From Myxococcales bacterium (GTDB lineage: Bacteria; Myxococcota_A; Polyangia; Haliangiales; Haliangiaceae), in the NCBI GenBank assembly GCA_016720595.1, contig JADKKI010000004.1, positions 336,535 to 400,534 of the forward strand: a stretch of 64,000 nucleotides of DNA, written 5' to 3'. A program made the translations under genes and the position numbers. Position 1 is the first letter of the stretch. Every line of letters begins with the position of its first letter. The notes beneath the pieces were generated by a model that had not been told where the DNA came from, searched no databases, and saw only the letters and a program-made list of their open reading frames with translations. Positions 59,351 through 64,000 of this stretch are shown piece after piece.

Positions 59351-62300
59351 GTGCAGGCCCTCGGTAACTTCATTGGAGGCGCGTTCGTCGCTCCCTCCGG
59401 TAAGGCGCTCGTCTCCCGGAACCCCGCGGCGGATGGCGCCGTGGTGTTCGAGACCGGATACACGGTCAGTGCGGTCGCGGAGGCCACCGCGGCGGCGGGT
59501 GCGGCCCAGCCCGGGTGGGCAAGGCTCACGCAGGCCGCGCGGGCCGCGCACCTCGAGGCCTTCAAGCAGCAGCTGGCTGCACGTGCCGATCAGCTCGCCG
59601 ATGCGATCGTGATCGAGACCGGAAAGCTGCGCACCGAGGCGAAGCTCGAGGTGCAGACGCTGCTCAACCGCTTCGACCTCGTGAAGACCGCGATGGCCGC
59701 GGATCTCAAGCCGGGGCAGGTGGCGCCCGGCGAGCACCTTCGCTACGCGGCGCTCGGCGTCGTCGGCGTGATCGGCCCGTTCAACTATCCGATCCACCTG
59801 TGTCACGCGCACGTGGTCCCCGCGCTGCTCGCGGGCAACACGGTGGTCATCAAGCCGAGCGACATCACGCCGCTGTGCGGGCAGCGCTATGCCGAGGCCG
59901 CGCATGCGGCGAAGCTGCCCGCGGGCGTGCTCAACGTGGTGGTCGGCGCGGGAGAGGTCGGCGCGGCGATGGTCGAGGCGCGCGAGCTCCGCGGGCTGGC
60001 TTTCACCGGGAGCTGGGCGGTGGGCCGCCGGATCCTCGAAGCAGCACTCGATCGTCCCGAGCTCCTCGTCGCCCTCGAGATGGGCGGCAAGAACATGTGC
60101 GTGGTGCTCGACGACTGTGCGCTCCGCCAGGCAGTGCACGAGGTCGCCGTCGGTGCGTGGCTGTCCGCCGGGCAGCGGTGTACCGGGACCGAGCGCGTGC
60201 TCGTTCACCGCAAGATCGCGGATCGCTTCCTGCCCGCGCTCGCGCAGGTCGCGCGCGGCCTCCGGTTCGGCAACCCCGAGGATGCGAGCATGTTCGCCGG
60301 CCCGCTGGCCACGCATGGCGCACTGACCAAGCTCGAGCTGGCGATCGAGACCGCGCGGAAGGCCGGCGCCGAGCCGCTCGTCCCCGGGCAGAAGCTCGCC
60401 GGCGGGTACTACCGGACCGCCTCGATCCACCAGCTCCCCGACGGCGTGCACCACGTCCCGGGCTACACGGACCACGAGGTGTTCGGCCCGGATCTGTGCG
60501 TCGAGATCGTGGACTCGGATGACGAGGCGATCAGCGTGATCGAGGCGAGCCGCTATGGCTTCGCGAATGCCGTGTTCACGGCGTCGCAGGCGCGGTTCGA
60601 GGAGTTCGCCGCGCGAACGCGCTCGGGTATCCTCAACCGGAATCGCTCCACCAACCTCGCGAGCCCGAAGCTGCCGTTCGGCGGCGTCGGTCGCAGCGGC
60701 AACTATCGCCCGGCCGGCGCGTGGGCGCACCGGAACCTCACGGTGCCGGTGGCGATCCTCGAGAACCCTCTCGGCGCGGTCACGCCCCACCCGCAGCTCG
60801 CCGCGCTGATCCCGTCGATCGATCTCGACCGGCTCGATCAGCAGCACGCGCAGGAGGAGGCGGTCGAGATGTCCCGCCGCCTCGTCGATCTTCCGCGGCC
60901 CATGCAGATCACGCGGCCCACGGGCGGCAAGCTCCCCACCAGCGAGGCGCTGCTCGCGCGGCTGTACGCCGGTGATCGCGTCCCGAAGGAGAAGAAGCCG
61001 CCGGTGTTCGATCACCTGCGATCGGCCGGGCCGTGGATGGTCTCCGTCGATGCGGAGCCGCTCGCGATCCTCGATGGCATGAGCCAGACCGCGACGGTGG
61101 TCGGTGGGTTCGCCGAGGACCCCGTCGTCCGCGCGTACACCGAGGGCGAGTTCGGCGACACGCTCGTCGAGAACGAGGACACCGCACTCGGCGAGACCTG
61201 GGCAGCAGCGGAGTATGCATCGACGTTGCGGCAGCTCGTGCCCGGCCTGCCGCACGTCACGTTCGTGGCGTCAGGCGCCGAGGCCAACGAGAAGGCGATG
61301 GCGCTGTGCCGGATCAACTGCGCGCGCAAGGACGCCACCAAGGTCCTCGCGTTCGACGGCAGCTTCCACGGCCGCTTGCTGCTCGCGCTCCACGCGACGC
61401 ACTCGCCGAGCAAGCGGGCGCCGTTCGAGATCGCGGGCTATCAGACCCAGTTCGCACCGTTCCCGGTGTGGGGCGCGCCGGGGGACGAGCCGCTCGCGCC
61501 GAGCGGGTTCTACGCGGCGGCTGCGACCGGGCAGATCGAGGAGCTCCAGGAGCGGTTCGGCGATGCGAAGGATGATGCGCTGCTCGCGGCCGAGGTCGCA
61601 TCGCTCGCGGCGGTGCACGCGGCGTTGCGAACCGGCGAGTACAACTGCTGCATCATCGAGCCGATGCAGTCCGAGGGTGGCGATCGCTATGCCACCGAGC
61701 GGTTCTTCCGCGCGCTGCGGCTGCTCACGCGGTTCCACAACACGTTCCTCGTGTTCGACGAGGTCCAGGTCGGGTTCGGCCTGGGCGGCCCGTTCGCGTG
61801 GCACTCCAAGTTCCGCCTGCTCAACCAGCGGGGGCAGCCGGACTATCCGGATGCGGTGACGTTCGCGAAGCGCGCGCAGGTGGGTGTGGTGATGTCGCGG
61901 TTCGCGGATACCGAGCACGCGAGCGCGCACAACGCCTCGCTCGTGCGCGGGCGGATCCATGCGGACATGGTCTCGACCAGCCACAACGCCGAGCGCATCG
62001 AGAAGCTCGTGCATCCTCGTTTGGCGCAGCTCGCGCGCGCGTATCCGCACCTGGTGCAGGCGCCGCGCGGCACCGGCTATGCCTTCGCATTCGAGCTCCC
62101 GACGGCGGCGCAGCTCGAGGCACTGATTGGCCAGCGGTTCTGGCGCGGCGGCATCGTGTTCGCGGCAGGGACGCGCACGGCGCGCTGGCGGTTGTCGGAT
62201 AGCTTCCTCGCGCGCGAGATCGATCTGCTGTTCGAGACGATCCGTCGCTCGTTGTCGTGGATCGATGCGCACGAGGGGCGCAAGCCGCCGGAGTGGGAGG

Positions 62301-64000
62301 ACCAGGTCGTGCCGGTGCCAGCTGCCGCGCCGGCCGCACCGGCGACCCCCGCGGTCAGTTATCGCCTGGTGCCGCACGTCGAGGCGATGAGTCACCTGCC
62401 GGCGATCCTCGACATCGAGTATCAGGTCTACGAGCCCGCGCGCCGAACGCCGCCGGCCGAGATCCGTGCCGCGATCGAGGATGCCGAGGGTTCGCTGATC
62501 GTCGCGGAGGCTCCGAGCCCGAGCGGGCAGGTGCAGCTGGTCGCGTTCGCGATCGGTGCGCCGCTCGAGCAGTGCAAGGACGTCGAGGGTCCGGACGATG
62601 ACCCGATGCTCGGCAAGAACAACACGATGTACTCGGTCTCGATCACCGTGGCGCCGACGTTCCAGTCCTCCGGCATCGGCCGCAAGCTGAAGGAGCAGCA
62701 GCTCCGTGATGCTGCCGCGCGGACGCGTCCCGATGGGACGCTGCGCTACCGCTACGTGACCGGGCGCAACCGCGTGGGTAAGACGGCGCAGATGATGTAC
62801 CTGAACCGCGTGTTCGGTGCGCACGTCGTCACGATCCTCACCGGGCAGTACGAGGATCCGGAAGGGCAGGCGATCTACTACCGGATCCCGCTCGGTCCGC
62901 TGACGCCGGATCCGGTGGTCAAGCAGGAGGTGCTGCGCCGTCGTGCCGCCGCCACGCACCACGAGGACGAGGTGACGTTCGATCTCGCGTCGGGGCTCAC
63001 CAAGCCGTTCTCGGTTGCACCGGCGACGCTGACCAACCTCGAGGAGCAGGGGCTGCTCTACGGGCCCGCGGTCAACAAGCTGACGCTCATGAACTACGTC
63101 ACGCCGGGTGTGGTCCGCGCGCTCGAGTGGATCGGCTCGCTGATGCCAGAGCTCCCGCACCTCTACCTGACGTCGTCGCGGGACGAATCCGTGGACAAAG
63201 CGATTCGCCTGATCCGGGTCACGCGCAAGACCGGGCAGGTGGCGATCGGACTCGCGGGTGGCTACTACGGCCACACCGCGGCGTCGTGTCGCTCGCTCTC
63301 GGACCCCGAGGTCCACAATGGCGGCCCCGGGCACTTCGCGTGGCCGCGGGTCCCGCACCCGGCGATCGCGGGCACGGCCGCGACGATCAGCGCGCTCCGT
63401 GCCGCCGTGGATGCGGCGGGCGGCAAGGACAAGATCCTCGGCTTCTTCTACGAGCTCGTGCAGGAGCGCACGGGTCACGTGCTCCCGCCGGACTTCCTCA
63501 CCGCGCTCGCGGCCCTGCGCACCGAGCTCGAGATCCCGCTGATCGCGGTGGAGACGACGACGCACACCTACCGGAGCGGCAAGGGGCCGTTCCTGTCGAC
63601 CGCGCTGGGTCTCATCCCCGACGTGCTCGTGTGGTGGGGCGGCGGCCAGACCGGCTATCTCCACTGCTCGACCAAGTGGTACGTGGGCACGCCCTTGACC
63701 CTGGTCTCGACCTGGGATGGTGACGAGCTGTCCTTGATCCGCCAGCACCACCACCTCCGCGCCGCGCGTCACCTCGACCTCGCGCCGGGCATCGCGGCGC
63801 TCGATGCCGCCCTCGCGAACGTCCCCTCTGCCGGCCTCGGCGCCTACCGCGTGATCTCGGCGGGGGACAAAGCACCGGCCCTCGCGGAACAGCTCGCCGA
63901 CCGTGGCCTCGTCGTCCGCCGGTTCCCGGGCGGACGGCTCGGCATCATCCCGGCCCTCGATCAGGTCGAGGCCGCCGCCCGAGCAATGGGGACGCTTTCA
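59351..64000 (+). CDS. Four-domain fusion: AstD-like aldehyde dehydrogenase, lysine-6-aminotransferase-like domain, GNAT, and a degenerate aminotransferase (partial at right edge)
   Basis: A single frame stays open from GTG 59351 (an in-frame stop at 59318 excludes an earlier start) to the window edge, giving 1550 codons without a stop. Residues 1-475 are an aldehyde dehydrogenase of the AstD (succinylglutamate semialdehyde) type: GPFNYPIHL, LVALEMGGKN (Glu243), SAGQRCTGTERV (Cys277), and LPFGGVGRSGNYRPAGAWAH. Residues about 500-975 are a class III aminotransferase close to lysine 6-aminotransferase: SGAEANEKAM, EGGDR, LVFDEVQVGFGLGG (Asp803) and DAVTFAKRAQVG (Lys840). Residues about 1000-1150 are a GNAT domain (SVSITVAPTFQSSGIGRKLK). 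Residues about 1230-1550 are a second aminotransferase fold lacking both catalytic residues (WWGGGQTGYL at the lysine position). The GTG start and lack of a nearby -10 box leave the promoter uncertain. Confidence 0.85.
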   Translation, partial: MQALGNFIGGAFVAPSGKALVSRNPAADGAVVFETGYTVSAVAEATAAAGAAQPGWARLTQAARAAHLEAFKQQLAARADQLADAIVIETGKLRTEAKLEVQTLLNRFDLVKTAMAADLKPGQVAPGEHLRYAALGVVGVIGPFNYPIHLCHAHVVPALLAGNTVVIKPSDITPLCGQRYAEAAHAAKLPAGVLNVVVGAGEVGAAMVEARELRGLAFTGSWAVGRRILEAALDRPELLVALEMGGKNMCVVLDDCALRQAVHEVAVGAWLSAGQRCTGTERVLVHRKIADRFLPALAQVARGLRFGNPEDASMFAGPLATHGALTKLELAIETARKAGAEPLVPGQKLAGGYYRTASIHQLPDGVHHVPGYTDHEVFGPDLCVEIVDSDDEAISVIEASRYGFANAVFTASQARFEEFAARTRSGILNRNRSTNLASPKLPFGGVGRSGNYRPAGAWAHRNLTVPVAILENPLGAVTPHPQLAALIPSIDLDRLDQQHAQEEAVEMSRRLVDLPRPMQITRPTGGKLPTSEALLARLYAGDRVPKEKKPPVFDHLRSAGPWMVSVDAEPLAILDGMSQTATVVGGFAEDPVVRAYTEGEFGDTLVENEDTALGETWAAAEYASTLRQLVPGLPHVTFVASGAEANEKAMALCRINCARKDATKVLAFDGSFHGRLLLALHATHSPSKRAPFEIAGYQTQFAPFPVWGAPGDEPLAPSGFYAAAATGQIEELQERFGDAKDDALLAAEVASLAAVHAALRTGEYNCCIIEPMQSEGGDRYATERFFRALRLLTRFHNTFLVFDEVQVGFGLGGPFAWHSKFRLLNQRGQPDYPDAVTFAKRAQVGVVMSRFADTEHASAHNASLVRGRIHADMVSTSHNAERIEKLVHPRLAQLARAYPHLVQAPRGTGYAFAFELPTAAQLEALIGQRFWRGGIVFAAGTRTARWRLSDSFLAREIDLLFETIRRSLSWIDAHEGRKPPEWEDQVVPVPAAAPAAPATPAVSYRLVPHVEAMSHLPAILDIEYQVYEPARRTPPAEIRAAIEDAEGSLIVAEAPSPSGQVQLVAFAIGAPLEQCKDVEGPDDDPMLGKNNTMYSVSITVAPTFQSSGIGRKLKEQQLRDAAARTRPDGTLRYRYVTGRNRVGKTAQMMYLNRVFGAHVVTILTGQYEDPEGQAIYYRIPLGPLTPDPVVKQEVLRRRAAATHHEDEVTFDLASGLTKPFSVAPATLTNLEEQGLLYGPAVNKLTLMNYVTPGVVRALEWIGSLMPELPHLYLTSSRDESVDKAIRLIRVTRKTGQVAIGLAGGYYGHTAASCRSLSDPEVHNGGPGHFAWPRVPHPAIAGTAATISALRAAVDAAGGKDKILGFFYELVQERTGHVLPPDFLTALAALRTELEIPLIAVETTTHTYRSGKGPFLSTALGLIPDVLVWWGGGQTGYLHCSTKWYVGTPLTLVSTWDGDELSLIRQHHHLRAARHLDLAPGIAALDAALANVPSAGLGAYRVISAGDKAPALAEQLADRGLVVRRFPGGRLGIIPALDQVEAAARAMGTLS

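Noticed and set aside
59515..60522. 335-codon plus-strand frame inside the aldehyde dehydrogenase region
   Set aside because: It is out of frame with the dehydrogenase motifs (for example Cys277), and its arginine/alanine content is that of a shadow.
61271..63772. 833-codon minus-strand frame under the fusion gene
   Set aside because: The plus-strand frame has four recognisable domains; this one has only shadow composition.

Overview
The window is a chromosomal segment of very G+C-rich bacterial DNA, with nearly every third codon position G or C. The gene content points to the Myxococcota, probably a Haliangium/Kofleria-type or Polyangium-type relative: many lipoproteins, TPR proteins, a eukaryote-like Ser/Thr kinase, an FHA-GAF-SpoIIE phosphatase, TolQ/TolR-type motor genes in one-plus-two stoichiometry, Cys/Asp-rich repeat lipoproteins and PHP and RCC1-like lipoproteins. 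No tRNA, rRNA, CRISPR array, IS element or phage gene was seen. The taxon is an inference from content, not from a marker gene.

Layout. 1-563: end of an unidentified gene and ybeY. 579-5000 (minus): repeat lipoprotein, an exported protein and an RlmI-like methyltransferase. 5013-5498: a non-coding cluster of direct and inverted repeats. 5499-9670 (minus): an ExbB-ExbD-ExbD motor, a membrane protein and two TPR lipoproteins. 9859-18516: lipoprotein, PBP1A, a divergent TPR protein, a DHH-like protein, a nitrilase-family enzyme and serine acetyltransferase. 18599-25405: protein kinase, a poly-G tract, an amino-acid oxidase, a TauE/SafE permease, a zinc-ribbon membrane protein, lipA and a large lipoprotein. 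25406-33643 (minus): PHP lipoprotein, small lipoprotein, the complete pyruvate dehydrogenase operon pdhA-pdhB-pdhC-lpd, then an RCC1-like lipoprotein. 33758-43483: envelope TPR protein, MFS permease, QueD-like enzyme, a degenerate site-2-protease-like protein, EEP nuclease, glutathione peroxidase lipoprotein and a fused radical SAM protein. 43608-49753: a tightly packed operon of one lipoprotein and four related predicted outer-membrane proteins. 49785-57302: pdxJ, an L-domain lipoprotein, sucA-sucB, a beta-propeller lipoprotein and ribosomal genes rpmB and rpmG. 57370-59238: FHA-GAF-PP2C phosphatase. 59351-64000: an open reading frame running off the right edge.

How the genes work together. 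Central carbon metabolism is strongly represented (PDH complex with its own E3, the E1 and E2 of 2-oxoglutarate dehydrogenase, and lipoate synthase that supplies their cofactor). The other theme is the cell envelope: PBP1A, proton-driven motor genes, TPR proteins that could span the periplasm, and many lipoproteins.

The two most unusual items are the four-domain protein from 59351 onward (AstD-like aldehyde dehydrogenase, lysine-6-aminotransferase-like domain, GNAT domain, and a second aminotransferase fold lacking its catalytic lysine) and the 43608-49753 operon, whose four barrel proteins form two alternating paralogous pairs with aromatic C-termini.
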